Shown one piece after another: positions 1 to 6,824 of a stretch of 8,419 nucleotides of DNA. Position numbers and translations under genes: made by a program. Where the stretch lies: the NCBI GenBank assembly GCA_018240935.1, contig JAFEEV010000102.1, forward strand, positions 1 through 8,419, written 5' to 3'. The DNA comes from Pseudomonadota bacterium. GTDB taxonomy: Bacteria; Pseudomonadota; Gammaproteobacteria; Burkholderiales; Nitrosomonadaceae. The stretch's first letter is position 1. Each line of letters opens with the position of its first letter. The notes below the pieces were generated by a model. That model saw nothing but the letters and a program-made list of their open reading frames with translations. It did no database searches and was not told the origin of the DNA.

Positions 1-112
1 ATCAACAAGATAGCCGAGGAAGTGAGTCCGCGGCGCAACGAAGCGATTCGCTCGTGCAGTAAATTAATTTCGCCTTGCCTGACCGTCGCTCGCACCCTTT
101 TTCAGAGCTTCC
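1..112. other. Left-edge segment, probably non-coding, with a bulged hairpin
   Basis: No gene can be supported here. One plus-strand frame is open from base 1 to a TAG at 121-123, but the 40 encoded residues resemble nothing I recognise and would overlap the 3' end of the minus-strand gene. It could be the tail of a gene cut by the edge, but I think this unlikely. Bases 35-57 can fold into a nine-pair stem (GCA, CGA, GCG against CGC, TCG, TGC) with two bulged A residues and an ATT loop. There is no T-run on either side, so it is not a standard terminator. The segment may be part of a dispersed repeat or the end of a mobile element, which one window cannot show. Confidence 0.3.
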
Positions 113-727
113 CTAGAATTTAGGTTGTTTGTAGCTGACAACCAATGTGGCGATTTTCTTGTTCAATCCCATGACAGGAACGACCAGGATTTTTTTACCG
201 TCCACATCCGATTTGATCGAGATTTTTTGCAGATTCAGAACTTCTTTCGGAAATATTTCCGCGCCTTTCGCTTCTTCCAGGCGCTTATCCGTGGAAACCA
301 GCAGTTGACCATCTTCACCGATCAATACCACGCGTTCGGTATCTTTCATTCTGACGATTTCGCTCAAATATTGATCGATTTGATCAATATTGTTGCGGAT
401 CAATTCACCGCGCACCGCCCACGACAGAACCTGGCCGAAACGTTCCTCTTCTTTCACATATTGCTGATCGGCGTATTCACGGGCCTGCTGCGTAATCAAC
501 GCGCGTTCGCTTTCAAGTTTCTTCGCCAGATCGGATTCCACTTTACCGACAGCAATAAATTTCCATGCAATAACGACCAGAATGAGCCCTACTAATATCG
601 CAAAATATTTGGCGGGCAACTGCGTGGTTGGAATTTTCTCGATCCATTCGAATTTGGCATTGAATGACGAGAGCAAATTTTCAGCTTTGGATTGTTGATT
701 CGGGTTTTGTTTGTTGTAATCCGTCAT
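113..727 (-). CDS. Single-pass membrane protein with a possible small extracytoplasmic sensor-like domain; function unknown
   Basis: The predicted protein has 204 residues. Residues 1-40 are polar. Residues 41-60 (YFAILVGLILVVIAWKFIAV) form one strong membrane span. Residues 62-100 are charged and helical, probably a coiled coil (KKLESERALITQQAREYADQ). The remainder is an alpha/beta region with VVLIGEDGQLLVSTD at 133-147 and a final beta-rich part (KKILVVPVMG, KIATLVVSYK). The 'hydrophobic strand, D/E-D-G, strand, ST-D' pattern recalls Cache/PAS-like sensor domains, but there is no kinase, cyclase or methyl-accepting domain, so this is only a resemblance. The frame extends to an ATG at 820. 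I chose the ATG at 727 because AAGGAG lies six bases before it and the extra 31 residues look like translated leader. The gene diverges from argH. I do not recognise a named family. Confidence 0.8.
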   Translation of the reverse strand: MTDYNKQNPNQQSKAENLLSSFNAKFEWIEKIPTTQLPAKYFAILVGLILVVIAWKFIAVGKVESDLAKKLESERALITQQAREYADQQYVKEEERFGQVLSWAVRGELIRNNIDQIDQYLSEIVRMKDTERVVLIGEDGQLLVSTDKRLEEAKGAEIFPKEVLNLQKISIKSDVDGKKILVVPVMGLNKKIATLVVSYKQPKF

Positions 728-733
728 GGATGA

Positions 734-739
734 CTCCTT
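734..739 (-). promoter_or_regulatory. Ribosome-binding site fixing the start at 727
   Basis: On the minus strand the bases read AAGGAG, six bases before the ATG at 727-725. This near-perfect Shine-Dalgarno site decides for the 204-residue protein over the longer frame starting at 820. Confidence 0.75.
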
Positions 740-767
740 GTAGTATGAATGGCTGAGGAAAACGCGA

Positions 768-796
768 ATTATCCACGAATCCTCGCGGAAGGAAAA
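768..796 (-). promoter_or_regulatory. Weak candidate promoter for the minus-strand membrane protein gene
   Basis: On the minus strand GATAAT (773-768) matches five of six bases of the -10 consensus and lies about 40 bases before the ATG at 727. Seventeen bases further upstream is TTTTCC (796-791), a poor -35 match. The -10 is reasonable but the pair is only suggestive. Confidence 0.22.
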
Positions 797-830
797 GTAG
801 CGTGCGGCAATTAAATACATTGATTCAGCA

Positions 831-870
831 TTTGCACAGCAAAAATTAAGGCGAATCGCCGATGTGCAAA
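831..870. repeat. Inverted repeat TTTGCAC/GTGCAAA with a nested palindrome in the divergent intergenic region
   Basis: TTTGCAC at 831-837 is repeated in reverse complement as GTGCAAA at 864-870. Between the arms lies a second short palindrome, GGCGAATCGCC (850-860). The structure sits just upstream of the TATAAT box before argH and upstream of the divergent membrane-protein gene. That would suit an operator, but the 26-base separation of seven-base arms could also be chance. No known regulator site is recognised. Confidence 0.25.
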
Positions 871-894
871 ATCACCGGCCAAGTGTTTATGTTT

Positions 895-900
895 TATAAT
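895..900 (+). promoter_or_regulatory. Consensus -10 box upstream of argH
   Basis: TATAAT is a perfect -10 hexamer, about 50 bases before the argH ATG, giving an expected leader of roughly 43 bases. No good -35 is found at 16-18 bases (the sequence there is around TCACCG), so the promoter may depend on an activator or on its strong -10. Only the -10 element is claimed. Confidence 0.45.
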
Positions 901-949
901 TGCCGCTTGATAGCGCTTTGATCGAAAAACTGAGGATTATAACCACGGC

Positions 950-2353
950 ATGAATGACTCCACATCGAAACAAGATAACACCCCGCAAACCTGGTCAGGA
1001 CGCTTCAATGAACCGGTGTCGGCACTGGTAGAGCGCTATACCGCTTCGATCAGTTTCGATCAGCGCTTGGCTGAGTATGATATCCAAGGATCGCTGGCGC
1101 ACGCGCAAATGCTGGCGGAGCAAAACATCATCAGCCATCAGGATCTGCTCGATATCCAGCGCGGCCTGCAACAAATCCGGGAAGAAATACGCAATCATCG
1201 GTTCACTTGGTCGCAACAACTGGAGGACGTGCATCTCAACATCGAAAAACGCCTCACTGCATTAGTCGGCGACGCCGGCAAACGGCTGCATACCGGCCGC
1301 TCGCGCAACGATCAAGTGGCAACCGATATCCGTTTGTTTTTACGCGCTGCTATCGATGAAATCATTAATCTGATCAAAGCCATGCAGCAAGCACTCCTCA
1401 ATCTGGCGGAACAGCATGTACACACCGTGATGCCGGGTTTTACCCACTTGCAAGTGGCGCAACCGGTTTCATTCGGCCACCATCTGATGGCCTATTTCGA
1501 AATGTTGAAACGCGACATTGAGCGCCTGGCCGATTGCCGCAAGCGGGTCAACCAATTACCGCTGGGCGCCGCCGCGCTGGCCGGCACCAGTTATCCGATC
1601 AAGCGCGAGCAGGTGGCGCAATTGCTTAATTTCGAAGGCGTTTGCCAAAATTCTCTGGATGCCGTGTCGGATCGCGACTTCGCTATCGAATTCAGCGCCT
1701 GCGCGGCGTTGGTCATGACGCATTTGTCGCGCCTGTCGGAAGAATTCATTTTATGGATGAACCCGTCGTTCGGCTTTATTCAACTGGCCGACCGGTTTTG
1801 CACCGGCTCGTCGATCATGCCGCAGAAGAAGAATCCGGATGTGCCGGAATTGGTGCGCGGCAAAACCGGGCGCGTCAACGGTCATCTAGTGGCGTTATTG
1901 ACGCTGATGAAAGCGCAACCGCTGGCGTATAACAAGGATAATCAGGAAGACAAGGAACCGCTGTTCGATACCGTCGACACCCTGGCGGATACGCTGCGGA
2001 TTTATGCCGACATGCTCGGCGGTGTGCGCGTCAATCACGATCGGATGCGCCAAGCAGCAATGCGCGGCTACGCCACCGCCACCGATCTGGCGGATTACCT
2101 GGTCAAGAAAGGTATTCCATTCCGCGATGCGCATGAAATCGTCGCGCAAGCGGTGCAGTATGCGGAACGGAAAGGCTGCGATCTCAGCGCATTGGAATTG
2201 AGCGAATTGCAAACCTTCTCCACGCAAATCGAAGCCGATATTTTCGCTGTCTTAACGCTGGAAGGTTCGATGCAAAGCCGCAATCACACCGGCGGAACGG
2301 CGCCTGAGCAAGTACAGGCGGCCATTGAGCAAGCCCGGAAATGGCTAGCCTGA
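950..2353 (+). CDS. argH: Argininosuccinate lyase
   Basis: This cytosolic enzyme cleaves argininosuccinate to arginine and fumarate, the last step of arginine synthesis, and works as a homotetramer in the fumarase/aspartase superfamily. The 467 residues match the family's usual length. Visible landmarks are TWSGRF near the N terminus (14-19), the conserved TGRSRNDQVATD (115-126), GFTHLQVAQP (163-172) with the catalytic-region histidine at 166, and the superfamily signature GSSIMPQKKNPD (286-297) carrying the mobile-loop catalytic serine. All key motifs are intact. The ATG at 950 is the first possible start after an in-frame TAG at 911-913. The only purine-rich site (GAGG, 932-935) is 14 bases away, so initiation may be weak. 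A TATAAT box at 895-900 probably drives it. The fructosamine-kinase gene follows after 14 bases, suggesting co-transcription. Confidence 0.97.
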   Translation: MNDSTSKQDNTPQTWSGRFNEPVSALVERYTASISFDQRLAEYDIQGSLAHAQMLAEQNIISHQDLLDIQRGLQQIREEIRNHRFTWSQQLEDVHLNIEKRLTALVGDAGKRLHTGRSRNDQVATDIRLFLRAAIDEIINLIKAMQQALLNLAEQHVHTVMPGFTHLQVAQPVSFGHHLMAYFEMLKRDIERLADCRKRVNQLPLGAAALAGTSYPIKREQVAQLLNFEGVCQNSLDAVSDRDFAIEFSACAALVMTHLSRLSEEFILWMNPSFGFIQLADRFCTGSSIMPQKKNPDVPELVRGKTGRVNGHLVALLTLMKAQPLAYNKDNQEDKEPLFDTVDTLADTLRIYADMLGGVRVNHDRMRQAAMRGYATATDLADYLVKKGIPFRDAHEIVAQAVQYAERKGCDLSALELSELQTFSTQIEADIFAVLTLEGSMQSRNHTGGTAPEQVQAAIEQARKWLA

Positions 2354-2367
2354 TAGCGGATTAAACC

Positions 2368-3252
2368 GTGCATTCGTGGAATTCCATCAGCGCGCAAATT
2401 TCCGCTGTAACCAACGTACCCTTTCAAGTCAAAGAATCCCGCTCGATCGGCGGCGGCTGCATCAATCAAGCCTATTGCATCAGCGACGGTGCGCGGCGTT
2501 TTTTTGTCAAATTAAACTCCGCTCACGGTCTTGATATGTTTGTGGCAGAATCCGCCGGTCTCGAGGAAATCCGCCAATCAGCCACGATACGTGTGCCGCT
2601 CCCCATTTGCCACGGACACAGTGATGAAATGGCATGGCTGGTACTGGAGCACCTCGATCTTGACAATAGCACGCGAGGCAAAGCATCCGATCTGGGCGAG
2701 CAGCTTGCCGCCATGCACCGCGTGACTTCCTCGCAGTACGGCTGGTACCGTGACAATACCATCGGACAAACACCGCAAATAAATTCATTGACTTCCAACT
2801 GGATTGCGTTCTGGCGCATGCAACGCCTGGAATATCAGCTCGATCTGGCGCGAAGGAACGGGTTTACCGGAAAATTGCAATCGTTAGGCGAACAGTTGTT
2901 AAGCGATCTGGATAAATTTTTTCCCAATGTATCGCCAACCCCATCGCTATTGCATGGCGACCTGTGGGGCGGTAATTACGCTTATGATGATAAGGGCAAT
3001 CCGGTATTATTCGATCCCGCAGTCTATTACGGCGATCGCGAAACGGATATCGCCATGACCGAACTTTTCGGCGGCTTTCCAGCCGATTTTTATTCCGCTT
3101 ACCGCTATAATTATCCGCTGGATTCCGGTTATAATATCCGCAAACAGGTTTATAACCTCTATCATATTCTGAACCACTTGAATCTTTTTGGCGGCAGCTA
3201 CCGTCATCAAGCCGAACATACGATAAACACGTTGCTTGCTGAAATTCGTTAA
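2368..3252 (+). CDS. Fructosamine-kinase family protein
   Basis: The 294 residues fit the fructosamine/ketosamine kinase family, which shares the fold of aminoglycoside phosphotransferases. Members phosphorylate sugar-amine adducts so that these break down, a form of protein and amine repair; in bacteria the true substrate is often unknown. Visible motifs are a glycine-rich loop (SIGGGCINQAY, 26-36), an ATP-site lysine (FFVKLN, Lys48), the catalytic loop LLHGDLWGGN (194-203) with Asp198 as the likely base, and FDPAVYYGDRETDIAM (215-230) with the metal-binding Asp216, followed by the family's typical ELFGGF. The start is GTG at 2368: an in-frame TAA at 2362-2364 rules out anything earlier, and the N terminus fits the family. 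The ribosome-binding site is weak (GCGGA, seven bases away). The gene starts 14 bases after argH, so it is probably translated from the same transcript. Confidence is high for the family and low for the substrate. Confidence 0.92.
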   Translation: MHSWNSISAQISAVTNVPFQVKESRSIGGGCINQAYCISDGARRFFVKLNSAHGLDMFVAESAGLEEIRQSATIRVPLPICHGHSDEMAWLVLEHLDLDNSTRGKASDLGEQLAAMHRVTSSQYGWYRDNTIGQTPQINSLTSNWIAFWRMQRLEYQLDLARRNGFTGKLQSLGEQLLSDLDKFFPNVSPTPSLLHGDLWGGNYAYDDKGNPVLFDPAVYYGDRETDIAMTELFGGFPADFYSAYRYNYPLDSGYNIRKQVYNLYHILNHLNLFGGSYRHQAEHTINTLLAEIR

Positions 3253-3289
3253 TATATTGATACGCCATTCGCTCAATCTCACCGATCTC

Positions 3290-3322
3290 ATGAATCTTTC
3301 TTGTTACGATAACCGCTCATGA
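3290..3322 (+). other. Mini-ORF overlapping the pyrG start (ATGA)
   Basis: An ATG at 3290 opens a ten-codon frame (MNLSCYDNRS) whose TGA at 3320-3322 overlaps the pyrG ATG at 3319-3321 as ATGA, the usual form of translational coupling. It has no ribosome-binding site of its own, and neither has pyrG. It may be chance or a short leader that couples ribosomes into pyrG. Nothing else supports expression. Confidence 0.18.
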
Positions 3323-4998
3323 CCAAGTATGTCTTTGTGACTGGTGGTGTTGTTTCTTCCTTGGGTAAAGGGATTGCCGCCGCGTCTCTCGGTGCATTGC
3401 TGGAGTCGCGCGGACTTAAAGTCACCATGCTCAAACTGGATCCCTATATCAACGTGGATCCCGGCACCATGAGTCCGTTCCAGCATGGTGAAGTATTTGT
3501 CACCGAGGATGGCGCTGAAACCGACTTGGATCTGGGGCATTACGAACGTTTTATCAGCACGCGCATGACGCGGCACAATAACTTCACCACCGGGCAGATC
3601 TACGAAAGTGTGATTCGTAAAGAGCGGCGCGGTGATTATCTTGGCGGCACGGTGCAAGTAATTCCGCATATCACCGATGAAATCAAGCGTTACATTCAGA
3701 TGGGCGTAGGCAACGCACAGATTGCGATTATCGAGATCGGCGGCACGGTTGGCGATATCGAATCGCTGCCGTTTCTGGAAGCCATCCGGCAGATGGCGGT
3801 GCAAAATCCGCGTACGGATACCTGTTTCATCCACCTCACCTTGCTGCCTTATATCGGCTCTGCCGGTGAATTGAAGACCAAACCGACCCAGCATTCGGTC
3901 AAGGAGTTGCGCGAAATCGGCATTCAGCCCGATGTTTTGTTATGCCGCTCGGATCGCGAGGTTCCCAAGGAAGAACGCAGAAAAATAGCGCTTTTCACCA
4001 ATGTCCAGGAAGAAGCGGTTATTTCCGCCATCGATGTCGACAGTATCTACAAGATTCCGGGATTGCTGCACGAGCAGATGCTCGACGAAATTATCTGCCA
4101 TAAATTGAATATTCTGGCCAAACCGGCGGATCTAAGCGTATGGAAAAAATTGGTCTATGCGCTGGAGCACCCGAAACATACCGTTACCATTGCCATTGTC
4201 GGCAAATACGTCGACTTGACCGAATCCTATAAATCCTTGTCGGAAGCCTTGATTCACGCTGGCATTCATACCAACAGCCGGATTAATATCGTTTACATCG
4301 ATTCGGAAAATATTGAAAAGGAAGGTACGGAATGCCTGGCCGGCATGGATGCGATTCTGGTTCCCGGTGGCTTCGGTAAGCGCGGCGTCGAAGGAAAGAT
4401 CATGGCGATCAACTTCGCCCGCACCAACCGCATCCCGTACTTGGGTATTTGTTTGGGTATGCAACTGGCGGTTATCGAATATGCGCGCAATAAAACCGGC
4501 ATGAAAGGCGCGCATAGCACGGAATTCAATCCCGATACCCCCTACCCGGTGATCGGTTTGATCACGGAATGGCGCACGCGCGACGGGCAAATCGAAACAC
4601 GCGATGAAAATTCCGATATCGGCGGCAGTATGCGTTTGGGCGGGCAGGAATGTATTTTGCAAAAAAACTCGCTCGCCTGGAAAACTTATGGCGCGGATAC
4701 TATTATCGAACGCCACCGCCATCGCTACGAAGTCAACAGCTTTTATATTCCTAAATTGGAAAAAGCGGGACTCTGCATTAGCGGCTTTTCCAAGGAAGAA
4801 AATCTGTGTGAAATGATCGAGCTTCCGGAAATCGATCACCCATGGTTTCTCGCCTGTCAATTTCACCCGGAATTCACTTCCACGCCGCGGCTAGGTCATC
4901 CGCTGTTCAAATCCTATGTTCAGGCCGCCATCCATTTCGCCGGCGAACACCGCCGGCACGCCGGGGATGAAAAAATACACGCGGTACTCAACAACTGA
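3319..4998 (+). CDS. pyrG: CTP synthase (glutamine-hydrolysing)
   Basis: PyrG makes CTP from UTP, ATP and glutamine-derived ammonia in the cytosol, the last step of pyrimidine nucleotide synthesis. The 559 residues are slightly longer than the usual 540-550 because of a polar C-terminal tail after about residue 542. The N-terminal synthetase domain shows the P-loop region GGVVSSLGKGIAAASLG (9-25) with Lys17, LDPYINVDPGTMSPFQHGEV (40-59) and IEIGGTVGDIESLPFLEAIR (138-157). The C-terminal class I glutamine amidotransferase domain (from about 290) carries the full triad: Cys378 in GICLGMQ, and His516 and Glu518 in FHPEF. The start fits the conserved N terminus (MTKYVFVTGGVVSS), although no Shine-Dalgarno sequence precedes it and the ten-codon mini-ORF overlaps it. 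It is separated from eno by only 67 bases with no visible terminator. Confidence 0.98.
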   Translation: MTKYVFVTGGVVSSLGKGIAAASLGALLESRGLKVTMLKLDPYINVDPGTMSPFQHGEVFVTEDGAETDLDLGHYERFISTRMTRHNNFTTGQIYESVIRKERRGDYLGGTVQVIPHITDEIKRYIQMGVGNAQIAIIEIGGTVGDIESLPFLEAIRQMAVQNPRTDTCFIHLTLLPYIGSAGELKTKPTQHSVKELREIGIQPDVLLCRSDREVPKEERRKIALFTNVQEEAVISAIDVDSIYKIPGLLHEQMLDEIICHKLNILAKPADLSVWKKLVYALEHPKHTVTIAIVGKYVDLTESYKSLSEALIHAGIHTNSRINIVYIDSENIEKEGTECLAGMDAILVPGGFGKRGVEGKIMAINFARTNRIPYLGICLGMQLAVIEYARNKTGMKGAHSTEFNPDTPYPVIGLITEWRTRDGQIETRDENSDIGGSMRLGGQECILQKNSLAWKTYGADTIIERHRHRYEVNSFYIPKLEKAGLCISGFSKEENLCEMIELPEIDHPWFLACQFHPEFTSTPRLGHPLFKSYVQAAIHFAGEHRRHAGDEKIHAVLNN

Positions 4999-5065
4999 AT
5001 CAATCGAATTCTGATCGCAAAACTAACAACCTTAAAAATAACAGTCAACACAGGGAAAATGTAGC

Positions 5066-6349
5066 ATGAGTGCAATAGTAGATGTCATCGCGCGCGAGAT
5101 TCTCGATTCTCGCGGTAATCCAACCATAGAAGCGGATGTTTTATTGGAATCCGGTGTACTGGGCCGCGCCTCGGTTCCTTCCGGCGCATCCGTCGGCACG
5201 CGGGAAGCAATGGAATTACGCGATGATGATGCACAGCGCTACTCCGGCAAAGGTGTGCTTAAAGCCGTGAACAATGTCAATACCGAAATTTGCGAAACGT
5301 TAATCGGATTGGATGCCTTCGAGCAAAGCTTCATCGACCGGGAGATGATCAATCTCGACGGCACCGACAACAAATCCAGACTCGGCGCCAATGCCATTCT
5401 GGCGGTATCGCTCGCCACTGCGAAAGCAGCCGCGGAGGAATCCGGCCTGCCGTTGTATCGCTACCTTGGCGGCGCGGCTGCGATGTCGATGCCGGTGCCC
5501 TTGATGAACCTGATCAATGGCGGTGCGCACGCCAACAACAATATCAACATGCAGGAATTCATGATTGTGCCGTTGGGGATTGCCGATTTTCGCGATGCCA
5601 TCCGTTGCGGCGCGGAAGTTTTCAGCACGTTGAAGAAACTCATCAACGGTAAAGGCATGCCGACCACCGTCGGTGACGAAGGCGGATTCGCGCCCAATCT
5701 GGAAAACAATGAAGCGGCATTGCAATTGATCGTGCAGGCCATTGACCAGGCCGGCTACCAGCCCGGCAGAGATGTTGCCATCGGCATCGACTGCGCCAGC
5801 TCGGAATTCTACCAGGATGGCAAATACCACCTGGCATCCGACGGCTTGCATCTGACGTCCGAACAATTCGCCGATTACCTGGCGTCGTGGGTGGACAAGT
5901 ATCCGATCATCAGCATCGAAGACGGTATGAGCGAACTGGATTGGAATGGCTGGGAATTACTGACCGCCAAGCTGGGTAAATCCATTCAATTGGTCGGTGA
6001 TGATGTTTTTGTCACCAACACAAGAATCCTGCAGGAAGGGATTAAGCGCAATATCGCCAATTCCATTCTGATCAAGGTCAATCAAATCGGCACATTGACC
6101 GAAACATTCGCCGCCATTGAAATGGCGAAATGCGCCGGTTATACCGCCGTCATTTCACATCGTTCCGGCGAAACCGAAGATACCACGATTGCGGACATCG
6201 CAGTCGCCACCAATGCGTTGCAAATTAAAACCGGTTCCATGTCCCGCTCCGACCGACTGGCAAAATACAATCAATTGCTGCGCATTGAAGAGGATTTGGG
6301 AGACTCGGCCAGCTACGCAGGCCGGAGAGCGTTTTACCAGCTAAAATAA
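5066..6349 (+). CDS. eno: Enolase (phosphopyruvate hydratase)
   Basis: Enolase interconverts 2-phosphoglycerate and phosphoenolpyruvate in glycolysis and gluconeogenesis, with magnesium as cofactor. The 427 residues match the bacterial length. The N terminus has AREILDSRGNPT (9-20) and the mobile loop SVPSGASVGTREAMELRD (36-53). Active-site residues inferred from family positions are Glu205 in GDEGGFAPN, the magnesium ligands Asp242, Glu285 (SIED) and Asp312 (GDD), Lys337 in the signature LIKVNQIGTLTET (335-347), and SHRSGETED (364-372). All are present. The ATG at 5066 has an AGGGA site about nine bases upstream. An ATG TAG start-stop pair (5059-5064) lies between the two, out of frame with eno. 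The stop codon TAA shares its last base with the ftsB ATG. In many beta- and gammaproteobacteria kdsA lies between pyrG and eno; here it is absent. Confidence 0.98.
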   Translation: MSAIVDVIAREILDSRGNPTIEADVLLESGVLGRASVPSGASVGTREAMELRDDDAQRYSGKGVLKAVNNVNTEICETLIGLDAFEQSFIDREMINLDGTDNKSRLGANAILAVSLATAKAAAEESGLPLYRYLGGAAAMSMPVPLMNLINGGAHANNNINMQEFMIVPLGIADFRDAIRCGAEVFSTLKKLINGKGMPTTVGDEGGFAPNLENNEAALQLIVQAIDQAGYQPGRDVAIGIDCASSEFYQDGKYHLASDGLHLTSEQFADYLASWVDKYPIISIEDGMSELDWNGWELLTAKLGKSIQLVGDDVFVTNTRILQEGIKRNIANSILIKVNQIGTLTETFAAIEMAKCAGYTAVISHRSGETEDTTIADIAVATNALQIKTGSMSRSDRLAKYNQLLRIEEDLGDSASYAGRRAFYQLK

Positions 6350-6642
6350 TGAAACTGCTGAGTTTCATCCTGCTGCTATTCGTTGCCGCAATGCAATACC
6401 CCCTGTGGTTTGGTAAAGCCAGCTGGCTGAAAGTCTGGCAAGTGGATCAGGAAGTGATTGCGGCACGGGCAGAAAATGTGCACCTGCAAAACCGCAATAA
6501 TAAGCTCGAGGCTGAAGTCAATGATTTGAAGCAAGGCCTCGAAGCTATCGAAGAACGCGCCCGCAGCGATTTAGGCATGATCAAGGAAGGCGAGATACTG
6601 TTTCAGATCGTCAGGAATACACCGCAGAAATCTGCGCCCTGA
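6349..6642 (+). CDS. ftsB: Cell division protein FtsB (FtsL/DivIC-type)
   Basis: FtsB is a small bitopic inner-membrane protein that joins FtsL and FtsQ in the divisome and helps activate septal peptidoglycan synthesis. The 97 residues are typical. Residues 2-18 (KLLSFILLLFVAAMQYP) form the membrane span, followed by the family's periplasmic QYPLWFGKASWL motif (16-27). Residues 33-70 form a leucine-rich coiled coil (NRNNKLEAEVNDLKQGLEAI), and EERARSDLGMIKEGEILFQI (68-87) is the conserved C-terminal block. The ATG overlaps the eno stop by one base (TAATG) and there is no nearby Shine-Dalgarno sequence, so translation is probably coupled to eno. This neighbourhood is usual in proteobacteria. 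The IspD gene that often follows ftsB in gammaproteobacteria is not here. Confidence 0.95.
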   Translation: MKLLSFILLLFVAAMQYPLWFGKASWLKVWQVDQEVIAARAENVHLQNRNNKLEAEVNDLKQGLEAIEERARSDLGMIKEGEILFQIVRNTPQKSAP

Positions 6643-6683
6643 ATTTCCGCGAACTCTTCTGGAAATTAAACACCTAAAATCAG

Positions 6684-6723
6684 ACCGGATGATCATAAAT
6701 CGGATGACCTACGATCACCCGGT
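6684..6723 (+). terminator. Imperfect stem-loop after ftsB, possible terminator or operator
   Basis: ACCGGATGATC (6684-6694) and GATCACCCGGT (6713-6723) pair in ten of eleven positions with one A-C mismatch and an 18-base loop. Only three T residues follow (6723-6725), so it would be a poor intrinsic terminator. It lies between ftsB and the htpX promoter region and may partly insulate htpX from the eno-ftsB transcript, or be a protein-binding site. Confidence 0.3.
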
Positions 6724-6742
6724 TTAATCCGGCAGTTTCAAA

Positions 6743-6748
6743 TATAAT
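6743..6748 (+). promoter_or_regulatory. TATAAT box upstream of htpX
   Basis: This is a perfect -10 hexamer, but the sequence about 17 bases upstream (around CGGTTT) is not a -35 match. It may be a housekeeping promoter additional to the heat-shock type promoter just downstream, or a chance match in an AT-rich stretch. Confidence 0.25.
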
Positions 6749-6751
6749 CCG

Positions 6752-6778
6752 CTTGAAAAGCGATTAACCGTTCATATA
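6752..6778 (+). promoter_or_regulatory. Sigma-32 (heat-shock) type promoter for htpX
   Basis: CTTGAAA (6752-6758) matches the sigma-32 -35 consensus at all seven positions. After about 11 bases comes GTTCATATA (6770-6778), which keeps the CATnTA half of the sigma-32 -10 consensus (CCCCATnTA) but lacks the leading C residues. The placement gives a leader of about 40 bases before the htpX ATG. HtpX is a known heat-shock and envelope-stress protein, which supports the reading. The 11-base spacer is at the short end of the normal range. Confidence 0.5.
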
Positions 6779-6824
6779 TCAATAGCCGTTTCATTTTGAA
6801 TTCGATAAAACCAGGAGTGAGAAA

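Noticed and set aside
125..595. A 156-codon plus-strand frame opposite the membrane-protein gene
   Set aside because: It is rich in Phe, Gln, Arg and Asp as expected of an antisense shadow and has no ribosome-binding site. The minus-strand frame has a strong site, a membrane span and domain-like structure.
3257..3262. TTGATA as a -35 box for pyrG
   Set aside because: It matches five of six bases, but no acceptable -10 hexamer lies 16-18 bases downstream.
3304..3894. A 196-codon minus-strand frame over the 5' part of pyrG
   Set aside because: It is an antisense shadow created by pyrG codon bias, with no independent start signal.
4132..4866. A 244-codon minus-strand frame inside pyrG
   Set aside because: It lies wholly opposite strongly conserved pyrG coding sequence, has no upstream ribosome-binding site and resembles no family.
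5059..5064. ATGTAG start-stop pair before eno as a regulatory element
   Set aside because: It is too close to the purine-rich site to be a preferred start, and a two-codon match is easily chance.
5300..5866. A 188-codon minus-strand frame inside eno
   Set aside because: It is an antisense shadow of a highly expressed gene, with no supporting motif.
6642..6667. AATTTCC/GGAAATT stem at the ftsB stop as a terminator
   Set aside because: The 7-bp AT-rich stem has a 12-base loop and is not followed by a T-run.
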